Shown: positions 45,516 through 53,805 of the stretch, piece after piece
How positions within the stretch are numbered: position 1 is the stretch's first letter
Layout: each line of letters begins with the position of its first letter
Origin: an uncultured bacterium
GTDB lineage: Bacteria; Verrucomicrobiota; Verrucomicrobiia; CAIQCK01
Direction of reading: 5' to 3'
Assembly: GCA_903870275.1 (NCBI GenBank)
Contig: CAIQCK010000043.1
Location: forward strand, 1 to 61,360
Length of the DNA stretch: 61,360 bases
Position numbers and translations under genes: made by a program
The notes under the pieces: generated by a model
What the model was told of the DNA's origin: nothing
Seen by the model: only the letters and a program-made list of their open reading frames with translations
The model's database searches: none

Positions 45516-47585
45516 TCATTTTTGCGGGCGGCGCAGCACCTTGGTGGACTCGATGTTGCCTTCCAACTCCGCCGGCAGGAACCACGTTGGCTTCAGCTTG
45601 CCGGGGCTGAAAAGTTTTTCGGCCTGGTCGGCGTAATGCGGCGAGGCCGGATCGTCGCTCTCGCCAAACGGCGTGGCGCTCCAGCTTCGCACCGCGCCTC
45701 GGCGGAACTGCACGAGCTGCGTCCAGTTCTGGCCGCTGTGGCCGTAGAAGACCTTGCCGTCCAGTGTCGAGGCCATCGCGCGCAACGTCATGTCGCCGCC
45801 ACCCGAATCGCCGCCGGAAAACGGCCATGAACGGTCGCCGCGCCGGATGCGGTTCACCTGGCCATAGGTGACTTCGCTGGTGCCGTAATTCTTTTTCAGC
45901 CACGCGACCGTCTCGCCCAGCGCATCCAGCAGCGCCTTCGCCGAACTGTCAGGACGCAATTTGTGGTCGCCGATAAATTGCCGCCAGCCGCGGTAGAGCG
46001 TCGCGCCAACGCTCTCATGGTCCATCACGCCGTTCCACGCGAGCAACGTCTCAACCGCTTTGTGCAACGCGGCGGGATCGGCGCCGCCGCGCGATTTGTC
46101 GAGACCCTCTTTTTCCGCCGCATTGCGCAGCGCCTTTTGCCACGACTCGCAGCGGTCGGCGTGCGCGTCGAGCGCGATGGCCATCGCGTCCTCCACCGTC
46201 AGCTTCGAATGCGCTTCGAGCAATTCCACGGCGCGGCGTCCGCGGGAATTGATGGCACCCGGCCCGACGCCGCGGATATACAGCGGGTATTTCATGAAAT
46301 CGAGCCCCAGTCCCCGCGCCATCATGTCGGGGCCGATGTTGCAGTTCTGCATGTAGCCCGTCGGCGGATTGAGCACCTGCACCAGGTCCTTCATCGGATG
46401 GATGCCGAGCCATTCGGACTTGCTGGTGTCGCCCGGCACCGGCCGGTTGAAATCGAATCCGGGCGGGCGGATCGGCACGCGGCCGGTGCGGACGTAGCGG
46501 ATATTCCCCTCCACGTCGGCGCACATCACGTTTTGTTCCATGAGCTGGTTCATGGCAAGCGCTGCATCCATCTCGCCAAGGTTGCGCGCAGTCATCATCC
46601 GGTAGGATTCCGTGACCACATCAATCTGGTCAAAGTAAGGGCAGGCGATGGCAAATGCCTTCTTGCCCTCGCGCAACGCGATGGGGCCGTGATGACTCCG
46701 CTCCAGCGTGCGCACCACCGGCGCGGCGTTCTTCACGGCGATGGTCACCGTCTCGCTGATCATGTCGCGCCAGCCGTCGTCGTAGCGATAGCGTTTCGGG
46801 TTTGAGGGGTCGGTCTGCTCGACATAGATGTCGGTCGTGTCCGGCCCGCCCGTGGTGCAGGCCCAGCCGAGAAACGCGTTGTGGCCCAGACCGAGAAACG
46901 GCATGCCGGCCGCCGCGAACCCGCTGAGGTCGCAGCCGCCCGCGTGCATGCGGAACTCGTGGAACCGGAATGCCCCCTCCAGGTGAACATGCGGATCAAT
47001 CAGCAGCAGCGCCGCGCCATCGGCGGTCCGTTCGGGCCGCACAGCCCATTGGTTGCTGAAGAAATGCCACTCGTTGCGCAGGGCCAGTTTGCGATTGGCC
47101 GCGCCCATCGGCCAGTTGAAGATGATCAGGCGGTTGAGCGCGGGCACCATCCACGGCTCCATCTCCAGCGCGTTGGCCGGGCGCTTCTCCGGGTGTTCGG
47201 CCAGAAAGGCGCGCACGCCGTCCTGGAACGCTTCGCACATCGCCCGCACCTCGGCGGGCAGCTCCGGGTAGCGTTTGCGGCACACCGCCTCGTGCCCGGC
47301 GAGCCGCTGCTTGAAATCCTGCTCCACCGATTTCGCTCCGTTCACTTCCGCGGTGCGGCCGATGGCCTCGCGGTAGTTTGAAAAAATCTGTTCGAGCCGG
47401 TCTTCCGCCTGCGCGTAGCCAAGTCCGTAAGCCCCGTCCGCCAGCGTCGCCGCGAAAATGTGCGGCACGCCCCACACGTCGCGCTTGATGGTGACGTCGG
47501 TCGTCTCCGAAGCCAGACCGGATGCAATCGTTGCGACGATCCAGAAAACGATGCTGATTAGAACGGACGCTTTACGAGAATTCAT
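45516..47585 (-). CDS. Penicillin-acylase-family N-terminal-nucleophile hydrolase
   Basis: A 689-aa exported protein with a signal peptide (VLISIVFWIVATIASG). It follows the acylase pattern: alpha-chain start RDVWGVPHIFA, YAQAEDRLEQI, then the processing site FFSNQWAV, whose Ser (S177) would become the N-terminal nucleophile of the beta chain. DPHVHLEGAFRFHE, FLGLGHNAFLGWACT and SLYGGHSGQN-like FYGHSGQNW follow. Relatives cleave amide bonds of beta-lactams, acyl-homoserine lactones or lipopeptides, and the exact substrate is not clear. The spacer between putative chains is short. The 45490 gene lies directly downstream. Confidence 0.8.
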   Translation of the reverse strand: MNSRKASVLISIVFWIVATIASGLASETTDVTIKRDVWGVPHIFAATLADGAYGLGYAQAEDRLEQIFSNYREAIGRTAEVNGAKSVEQDFKQRLAGHEAVCRKRYPELPAEVRAMCEAFQDGVRAFLAEHPEKRPANALEMEPWMVPALNRLIIFNWPMGAANRKLALRNEWHFFSNQWAVRPERTADGAALLLIDPHVHLEGAFRFHEFRMHAGGCDLSGFAAAGMPFLGLGHNAFLGWACTTGGPDTTDIYVEQTDPSNPKRYRYDDGWRDMISETVTIAVKNAAPVVRTLERSHHGPIALREGKKAFAIACPYFDQIDVVTESYRMMTARNLGEMDAALAMNQLMEQNVMCADVEGNIRYVRTGRVPIRPPGFDFNRPVPGDTSKSEWLGIHPMKDLVQVLNPPTGYMQNCNIGPDMMARGLGLDFMKYPLYIRGVGPGAINSRGRRAVELLEAHSKLTVEDAMAIALDAHADRCESWQKALRNAAEKEGLDKSRGGADPAALHKAVETLLAWNGVMDHESVGATLYRGWRQFIGDHKLRPDSSAKALLDALGETVAWLKKNYGTSEVTYGQVNRIRRGDRSWPFSGGDSGGGDMTLRAMASTLDGKVFYGHSGQNWTQLVQFRRGAVRSWSATPFGESDDPASPHYADQAEKLFSPGKLKPTWFLPAELEGNIESTKVLRRPQK

Positions 47586-47699
47586 AGTTCAGAACCCGGG
47601 TCATTTTGTTGCCAGACAACCATGTGTTTGTGGAGTTTACCCGGATTCGGATGGATTGGTTACAATGACAACCGGAATTATTTCGCCGCGGATGCTCTC

Positions 47700-48512
47700 T
47701 CATTTCCCCTTTTGGGAAACACTGGCCACATACTCCGACGGCGTCATAAACACGCAGCCTTTCGCTTTCAGAAACTCGACGATCTGGATGAAGCCGTTCC
47801 AGCGGTCGTCGTTATACCAGTTCGGCGGATGGCCTTGCAGGACCAGGTATTTCTCCGCCGCGCCAACGCGTTCGTAGGCGGCCTTGAACTTCGCGAAGTC
47901 CGGCACGAAGGTTGGGTTTTCGAGTCCCAGCACGCGCGGCAGCGCCACCTTTTTGTAGAACTTCGGCGTCTTCGGCCCGTAGAGCCAGATTTTGATTTCC
48001 GGCACGGCCTCGAGCGCCTGCTCGGTCGCGTCCGTGGTCCCGGTCCAATGCGGACCGAACGCCGGCAGCGCGAATCCCAGCTTCTCCCTGGCGAGTTTTT
48101 CCGAGCGCTCCAGCACGGCTTTCTGTTCCTCGAAAGTTCCCTGCTCGAACTCGCCGGTTTTTTCATCGGCCGTTCGCTCGTGGTAGCCGTGCAGCCAGAA
48201 CTCGATGAACCCTTTCTGGTTCATCGCTTTGATCCAATCGAAATACGCCGGGTTGTCCTTTTCGAGCGACGCGCAGATGATGCCGAACGACGCCTTCAAA
48301 TGGTTCGCCTCGATGTAGTCGGCCACGCGCTGCCAGTTCCGGTGAACCGCGCCGTTCTTGACCTGCTTCACGTCGTCGAGCTTGAGGATGATGATCTGCG
48401 GCTGCGCGGGCGATTCCGGTTTCGATGGCGCGTCGGAGGCTTTCAACGACGGTGCGGCGTGCTGGCAGCCCAAAAGAAAAATCAACCCGGTAAGAAGGAT
48501 GGTTTGGCGCAT
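47700..48512 (-). CDS. Lipoprotein with polysaccharide-deacetylase-like fold
   Basis: The 270-aa product starts MRQTILLTGLIFLLGC, a lipoprotein signal with lipobox LLGC, after the site GAGGAAA. An upstream start at 48569 adds 19 residues and is rejected. IILKLDDVKQV has the Asp-Asp and FWLHGYHE the His-x-x-x-His of the NodB-like metal site, and LQGHPPNWYND a late His. NodB-like enzymes remove acetyl groups from glycans; this member is short and divergent. It is downstream of, and on the same strand as, the SUMF1-Lon gene. Confidence 0.7.
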   Translation of the reverse strand: MRQTILLTGLIFLLGCQHAAPSLKASDAPSKPESPAQPQIIILKLDDVKQVKNGAVHRNWQRVADYIEANHLKASFGIICASLEKDNPAYFDWIKAMNQKGFIEFWLHGYHERTADEKTGEFEQGTFEEQKAVLERSEKLAREKLGFALPAFGPHWTGTTDATEQALEAVPEIKIWLYGPKTPKFYKKVALPRVLGLENPTFVPDFAKFKAAYERVGAAEKYLVLQGHPPNWYNDDRWNGFIQIVEFLKAKGCVFMTPSEYVASVSQKGK

Positions 48513-48621
48513 ACGGTTTCCTCTTTTTTCCAAGCGCGGGCAGACTACCGCATTGCGCACGACTGACAACGAGAAAAAGCCGGGATTTCGCCCACAGCCA
48601 TCCGTCTGGATCGCCGCCTCC

Positions 48622-50802
48622 TCAGTGCATCATCTCTTCGAGCGCCTTGCGGTCCACGCCGAGTTTGCCGGCTTCGCCGAGCACCTTGTCCCGTTTCTCC
48701 AGATGTTGCCGCAACGTCCCCGATGAAAAGGTGGGCATCCGGTGCAACTGGTCCAGGCTCACCATGTAATCCACCATGGCCACCTTCAAATCCCGCGCCT
48801 TCGGATGCAGCCGCATTTGCAACCAGTCCAGCCGCTCCAGCGACATCTTCGTTGTCTCCTTCGGCACACGGTCCATGTAATACCGCTTCGATTTTTCCGG
48901 CTCCTTGTAGTCCGCAAACAAGAACCCCAGCAACGGCCCCGCCGCCGCCCACACCTGTTCCAGCGACTCCCCCAAGCTGAGCGCGTTTGGCAACTGGTTG
49001 TTCGCCGCCCGCAGCATGAACTCCGCCGAGAGATGATTCGGCGCCAGTCGCAACACCTCCCGCAGCGATTGATACACCCACGGATTGCGTAGCGCCGGCG
49101 CTCCAGAGTTCGGGCTGAGCCGAGACTGCACCTCGGCAAACAGCGCCACGGCCTTGGTCAGATTCTCCGATCGGTCCTTGCGCGCCACCGCCGCCGCATC
49201 GTCCAGCGTGGCAATGGAGAATATCTGTGTGCTCCAGAGCATCGCGGGCGAATAGAGGATTACCATGTCAACGAGGCTCTCCTTGTTCGTCACCGGCACG
49301 GCCACGATGCTGCACTTCTCCAGCATCGCGCCGCGAATCTTCTCCGCCGCCGCGCCGATTTCGCGAATCTTGCCGTCCACCGTCACGTCGCCGGTCATGG
49401 CGTAGCCGGGATCAATCTGGAAGCCGTCCAACAGCGACTGCAACAGCACCGCGAACGCGCCGCCGGCGGAGCCGCCGGCCTGCTTGGCGTATTTGTTGGC
49501 GTAGCTGAACCGGATCTTGTAACCCGCCTGCCAGACCGGGTAGCGCACCTTCAGGAGCCGCTCCGCCTCCTCCATCGAAATCTGCGTGTCTTTGGCGACC
49601 TCGGTAGTGAAGTCGCAAATGGTTTCGCGGTCGGAACTGATGCGCTCGGCCGTCGCAATGATGTCCTGTGCGCTGCCCAGACGCTGGCCGTTGTCCAGCT
49701 TGACGACGTAAAGCCCCCGGATCGAACTCTGGTTGCGCCCGAACTTCTTGGCATTTTTTTGCATCTCAGCATCTGCGATGGGCCCAACTGTTATATTCCT
49801 AACATCGGTTTTTGTTTTTGCGTTCGCCTTGGGGATAGAGGCAATAGTTCCAAGCAAATGCCCGCTACCTTCCTGCAAACCGCAACATACGCGAAAACCG
49901 TTGAACGCATCGGCATTCGACAGCATCCGACCACCTCGGTACGCGCACCTAAGAGTGCCAGGCTTGCTGTGATAAGCCCCCCCTCGCGTAACACCGTCCC
50001 AAGGATTGCCTCCATTGTAGCATTCCGCGTGCGCCTGTTCTGTGTCCAACCCGTCTAGACACCATTCCCGCACATTTCCAATCATGTCCGCCAAGCCGAA
50101 CTTATTGCGGCCTCGTTTGCCAAAGTGGTCTACGGGAGTCACAAATTCAAAGCCGTCTTTGTTTCCCTCCCAATGCAATCTTCCCTCGCCACCTTCGACC
50201 GTATCGCCCCACCAGAATCTCGTTTGCGTGCCCGCACGACAAGCATATTCCCATTCGGCTTCGGTCGGCAGTCGGCATACCATTCCCTCCTGCAGTCTCT
50301 GCGCCTTCTTCTCCGTCGCTGTCAACCACACGCAGAACTCCATGGCGTCATTCCGACTAATGCAACACACTGGGTAATTGTCTTTAGGATTGAAGTCGGA
50401 CATCGGGCGTTTCCAATTCGCTCCTTTGAGCCTTTCGTTGCGTTCGTCAGACCTTTGAGTTTGCGACTTATCCATCTTTTCTGCATTCGTCATATAACCG
50501 GTTGAGTTCACGAAGTTCTTCCATTGGCCCACTGTGAGTTCTGTACGGCCCAGCCAAAAGCCGGGCTTGATCGCCACATTGCGCGGCTGCTCACCTTCAA
50601 ACTTCGTCCACTTTGGGTTACCACCGTTGCCATTTGCCCAATCCTTTTCCTCCGGCGTGCTGCCGAGCATGAACTCTCCCGGCGGAATCCAGACCAACTC
50701 CATGCCGGTGGAGGTGGTCATGGTTTTCTCTTGGGCGAGGATAGCGCCGGGACAGGCCAGCAGCAGCGCGGTGGCGAAGGCGGAGAGGCGGACTCGGTTC
50801 AT
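48622..50802 (-). CDS. Exported SUMF1-fold/Lon-protease (S16) fusion protein
   Basis: The 726-aa product has a signal peptide (MNRVRLSAFATALLL) after a GAGGAAAT site. Residues of about 30-310 form a SUMF1-fold domain (VWIPPGEFMLGS, CRLPTEAEWEYACRAG, GNVREWCLDG, RGGAYHSKPGTLRCAYRG) without the FGE cysteine pair. From about 360 a Lon-type domain follows: GGSAGGAFAVLLQSLLDG with S445 and GAAAEKIRGAMLEKC with K488, 43 residues apart as in E. coli Lon (S679, K722). No ATPase domain lies between. A helical tail of about 180 residues completes it. The region 49745-50640 is poorer in G+C than both flanks, suggesting a replaced SUMF1 segment. An ATP-independent exported protease guided by the SUMF1 part is an inference. 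Confidence 0.75.
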   Translation of the reverse strand: MNRVRLSAFATALLLACPGAILAQEKTMTTSTGMELVWIPPGEFMLGSTPEEKDWANGNGGNPKWTKFEGEQPRNVAIKPGFWLGRTELTVGQWKNFVNSTGYMTNAEKMDKSQTQRSDERNERLKGANWKRPMSDFNPKDNYPVCCISRNDAMEFCVWLTATEKKAQRLQEGMVCRLPTEAEWEYACRAGTQTRFWWGDTVEGGEGRLHWEGNKDGFEFVTPVDHFGKRGRNKFGLADMIGNVREWCLDGLDTEQAHAECYNGGNPWDGVTRGGAYHSKPGTLRCAYRGGRMLSNADAFNGFRVCCGLQEGSGHLLGTIASIPKANAKTKTDVRNITVGPIADAEMQKNAKKFGRNQSSIRGLYVVKLDNGQRLGSAQDIIATAERISSDRETICDFTTEVAKDTQISMEEAERLLKVRYPVWQAGYKIRFSYANKYAKQAGGSAGGAFAVLLQSLLDGFQIDPGYAMTGDVTVDGKIREIGAAAEKIRGAMLEKCSIVAVPVTNKESLVDMVILYSPAMLWSTQIFSIATLDDAAAVARKDRSENLTKAVALFAEVQSRLSPNSGAPALRNPWVYQSLREVLRLAPNHLSAEFMLRAANNQLPNALSLGESLEQVWAAAGPLLGFLFADYKEPEKSKRYYMDRVPKETTKMSLERLDWLQMRLHPKARDLKVAMVDYMVSLDQLHRMPTFSSGTLRQHLEKRDKVLGEAGKLGVDRKALEEMMH

Positions 50803-50844
50803 GATTTCCTCGGGATGAATCTCTTGCCGCGAAGCATATCGCAT

Positions 50845-51150
50845 CGGCGGGCGGAGACAAGGACGGAAATAGTTAAGAGTTAAGAATGAAAAGTGAAGAG
50901 TTGGGGAGGCCGGAAGCAGATATGATGGGGAACGTGGAGTGTGAGCGGAGTGGTGGAGTGGTGGAGCGGTGGGAACGGCATCGGCCCGCTAAACACGCTA
51001 AAGGACGCTAAAGAAAAACTGTTTTGACAGGATTTAAGGATTTACAGGATGGGAACGTCCGGTTCGGCAATCCTGTCCATCCTGTTCATCCTGTCTTTTT
51101 TCCTTCAAACCGTGCGTGCCGGAAAGGGCGCTTGGGAAAAACAGCATGTT
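50845..51150. repeat. Simple word-repeat stretch
   Basis: No gene. It contains GGAGTGGTGGAGTGGTGGAG-type runs (about 50947-50972), ACGCTAAAGGACGCTAAAG (50995-51013), and an inverted pair of AGGAT/ATCCT words (51028-51096) such as CAGGATTTAAGGATTTACAG. Such word clusters are common in repeat-rich bacterial intergenes. Confidence 0.55.
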
Positions 51151-51154
51151 TCTC

Positions 51155-51182
51155 TTGACAATATAGAGAAAATATCTATATT
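51155..51182 (+). promoter_or_regulatory. Strong promoter/operator repeat, copy 2
   Basis: TTGACA (51155-51160), a 16-nt spacer and TATATT (51177-51182) make a near-consensus sigma-70 promoter. AATATAGA and TCTATATT form a perfect 8-bp inverted repeat separated by 7 nt, covering the spacer and -10 box, where a repressor could bind. An ATGAAAGAC word starts 12 nt after the -10, as in copy 1 at 1379-1421. It reads into the repeat mosaic, not a recognised gene. Confidence 0.65.
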
Positions 51183-51436
51183 CTGCGCCTGACGATGAAA
51201 GACGACAGAAGACAGTACCAGAAGTCAGAAGTCAGAAAACGGAAGGGGAAGAGCAGAATGCGGCAGGCAGTTGGCTGTTAACAGAAGTGGGAATGCAGAT
51301 GGACAACAGGAAGGCAGCCATGATGAGAAAGACGGAATAGAGGCCAAATCATGGCTTACAAAATCATGATTCTGTATTCGATGATTCTGCCCAAGTCGTG
51401 ATACCGGAACCGGTTCTGCCGACGCTACGGCCAATG

Positions 51437-51571
51437 TGCAAAACGAACCCAAATGATGATCGTGGTCAAAACCTGGAAACCTCGATTTTTCAATGGAAAA
51501 TGGACATTTTGGGTTGGAAATGTCCCAATGAGAAAACGTGTTTTTACGAAACGAACCCAAATCGAGAATTA
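51437..51571 (-). repeat. TTTGGGTTCGTTT module, copy 2 (inverted)
   Basis: The reverse complement of the module at 434-630: outer words end at 51453 and 51571, about 118 bp apart, with a degenerate third word (TTTTGGGTTGG) between. The core keeps AAATGTCC and the TTTTC/GAAAA hairpin. Confidence 0.7.
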
Positions 51572-51649
51572 CAAGATACGTGGAGGCAGGGCTTTGTGAA
51601 AAAGCCCAATGTTGAGACAAACAAAACGAAGCCAAATAAGCCAAAGTGA

Positions 51650-51694
51650 ATCCGACTTCCTCCCAATATCCGACAAAATACGGCCAAATCCGAC
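51650..51694. repeat. ATCCGAC word array
   Basis: ATCCGAC starts at 51650, 51668 and 51688, about two 10-bp steps apart. It is the complement of the GTCGGAT arrays at 1143-1268 and 60796-60944. Confidence 0.5.
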
Positions 51695-51837
51695 TCGGTT
51701 CGGCCGTGGGAGAAAAGGCGGAGCTATGGGAGTTTGGTGGCAGTGAGCATGCCAAAGTCAAAGCAGTCCATGTGCGTCACGATGGCCGTTCAATGATTCC
51801 GCCTATCCATGAACCTCTCAATGCAGACAAGCCGCGA

Positions 51838-51969
51838 GGTGGATCGCGTTCTCCGAACGCGATTGCGGCTGAGAAGCGAAAACACAGTGTCTGGTTCGAG
51901 CCTTTCACGTTCCAGACGCGACTTCTTTCGCTTGTCTGTGGCCATCGCGTTCGGAGAACGCGATCCACC
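51838..51969. repeat. 132-bp palindromic element (family C)
   Basis: Perfect 26-nt inverted arms lie at 51838-51863 and 51944-51969 (starting GGTGGATCGCGTTCTCC). A segment just before it (about 51790-51815, with GATTCCGCCTATCCATGAAC) is the complement of 975-1000, and the block after it (51990-52060) is the complement of 690-760. Thus it sits in the composite repeat shared with the left end of the window. Confidence 0.75.
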
Positions 51970-52074
51970 TTCGGCAGTGTCGCCGTCGCTCGGGTTCATG
52001 GCCCGGACGCGTCAACGCCGAGTTGGTGGAGTTCTCCTTGCGTCGGCGGCTACGAGGCGTGTGAAATACCTGGC

Positions 52075-53535
52075 TTACGCCACGTCCGATTCGACTTCGC
52101 CCGTCCGCAGGCGGGTGCGGATGCGGTCGCCTCTGCGGACTTGGGCGGCGTCCGTCAGCGCCTTGCCGTCGTCGGCGCGCGTGGTGATGCTGTAGCCGCG
52201 GTTCAGGACGTTCTGCGGATTGAGCAGCGCCAGCCGGCCGTTCAACTCCTTCAGCGCGTGCTGCCGCTCCTGCTGCCAATTCTTCAGGGCGTGCGCCTGC
52301 CGCCCGGCCAGGTTTTCCAGCCGCTGGCGATACTGCGCCACGCGCGCGGCCGGACTGAGCCGCGCCAACTGCTCGCCGAGCAGTTCGATCCGTCCGCGGC
52401 GAGTGTCGAGCCACTGCCCGGTGGCGCCCTCGATGGAGGCCAGCGCGTCATCCACGCGCTGCTGGTATTGCCGGACCAGTTCGGCCGGCTTGCGGAAAAC
52501 ATAGCTCGATGCCGCCAGCTCCAGCCGATGCTTCAGCGCGTCGAGCGCCGTCTCCGTTTCGCGCTCCAGCCGCTGGGCGAGGGCGGCAATGGCTTCGGCC
52601 AGCTCGAGCCGCTGTTTCACGACCAGTTCCGCCGCGGCGCTTGGCGTCGGCGCGCGCAGGTCGGCGACGAAATCGCAGATGGTGAAATCAATCTCGTGTC
52701 CCACGGCCGAGATCGTTGGAATCCTCGACCGTGCCACGGCACGCGCGACGACCTCCTCGTTGAACGCCCAGAGGTCCTCGATGGAGCCGCCACCGCGCGC
52801 GACAATCAGCACGTCCAGCGGCAGTCGGCCGGATGCGTTCAAGACGTTGAGGTCGTCCACCGCGGCGGCGATTTCCTCCGCCGCGCCGTCGCCCTGCACC
52901 CGCGCTGGCGCGATGACGATGTGGACGTTCGGGAAGCGGCGCTCGATGATGTTCAGGATGTCGCGGATCGCCGCGCCGGTGGGCGAGGTGACGATGCCGA
53001 TGTGCTCGGGGTAGGGCGGGATCGGTTTCTTGCGCGCCGCGTCGAACAATCCCTCCGCCGCCAGCTTCCGCTTGAGCTGCTCGAAGGCGAGTTGCAGCGC
53101 GCCATAGCCCTTCGGCTCGATTCGCCGCGCAATGAGTTGATACTGGCCGCGCGCTTCATACACGCCCACCTCGCCGAACGCGATGACCTGGAGGCCGTCG
53201 CCGAGCTTGAATGCCAGCGAGGCGGCGTTGCCGCGGAACATCACCACCGAAAGCTGCGCGCCGGCGTCCTTGAGCGTGAAATACAGATGCCCGCTCGCCT
53301 GCGCGCGAAAGTTGGAGATTTCGCCCTCGACCCAGACCTCGCCGATCTCCGTCTCCAGCAACTCGCGCACCTCGCGTGTCAGTTCTGTGACGGAGTAAAC
53401 CTTGGGGGCCGACGGGGTTACAGCGCCGGTCAGCCCTTCAAATTCGTTTTGCTCAGCCTCGCTCACGGCGGTGACGCTAGCACAATCCCCACGGCCTGTC
53501 ACGGCGGCGGGGGGCTTTTGGGCGAAGTTCTTCAT
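52075..53535 (-). CDS. xseA: Exodeoxyribonuclease VII large subunit
   Basis: A 486-aa cytoplasmic protein. The N-terminal OB-fold is YSVTELTREVRELLETEIG through VWVEGEISNFRAQASGHLYF; the catalytic part has GIVTSPTGAAIRDILNIIERR, VIAPARVQGDGA, LIVARGGGSIEDLWAFNEE and AVGHEIDFTICDFVADLRAPTP (split here by family-typical motifs), and it ends NVLNRGYSI, as XseA proteins do. With XseB it degrades single-stranded DNA during repair. Length is close to the usual 400-470 residues, with a 40-residue N-terminal extension. No xseB follows; its usual place is filled by the repeat mosaic. Confidence 0.95.
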   Translation of the reverse strand: MKNFAQKPPAAVTGRGDCASVTAVSEAEQNEFEGLTGAVTPSAPKVYSVTELTREVRELLETEIGEVWVEGEISNFRAQASGHLYFTLKDAGAQLSVVMFRGNAASLAFKLGDGLQVIAFGEVGVYEARGQYQLIARRIEPKGYGALQLAFEQLKRKLAAEGLFDAARKKPIPPYPEHIGIVTSPTGAAIRDILNIIERRFPNVHIVIAPARVQGDGAAEEIAAAVDDLNVLNASGRLPLDVLIVARGGGSIEDLWAFNEEVVARAVARSRIPTISAVGHEIDFTICDFVADLRAPTPSAAAELVVKQRLELAEAIAALAQRLERETETALDALKHRLELAASSYVFRKPAELVRQYQQRVDDALASIEGATGQWLDTRRGRIELLGEQLARLSPAARVAQYRQRLENLAGRQAHALKNWQQERQHALKELNGRLALLNPQNVLNRGYSITTRADDGKALTDAAQVRRGDRIRTRLRTGEVESDVA

Positions 53536-53805
53536 ACATTCTGGCTCAAAGACCGGCTCAACGGAGAATTGACAAGAGACGCTTGGGATAGCAAGATGAT
53601 TGGGTTTAGCCGGGCTGGCGGGCGGGTAATCCCTGTATTGTCAGCTTGGAATGAAACGATGTTCATGGAGATGGTTGTTACAATGCGATGGTGTCGTTGC
53701 GTGACGCGCGAGCAGAGCGTGTGTCGCGGCGATACCGGTGTGCGCGGGCCGTCCGGGGTTGCTCGCGGGGGCGTCGGGTTTTAACCTTCGAACGAGGATT
53801 TATTC
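53536..53805. other. Upstream region of the hpn operon
   Basis: A 270-bp gap between divergent xseA and the hpnH start. TTGACA occurs near 53575 and TACAAT near 53677, but not at promoter spacing. There is no obvious terminator or riboswitch. GAGGA precedes the GTG start of the next gene. Confidence 0.35.

Noticed and set aside
51646..53784. A 712-codon plus-strand frame over xseA
   Set aside because: It runs through repeats and then antisense to a clear xseA gene, with low-complexity composition.
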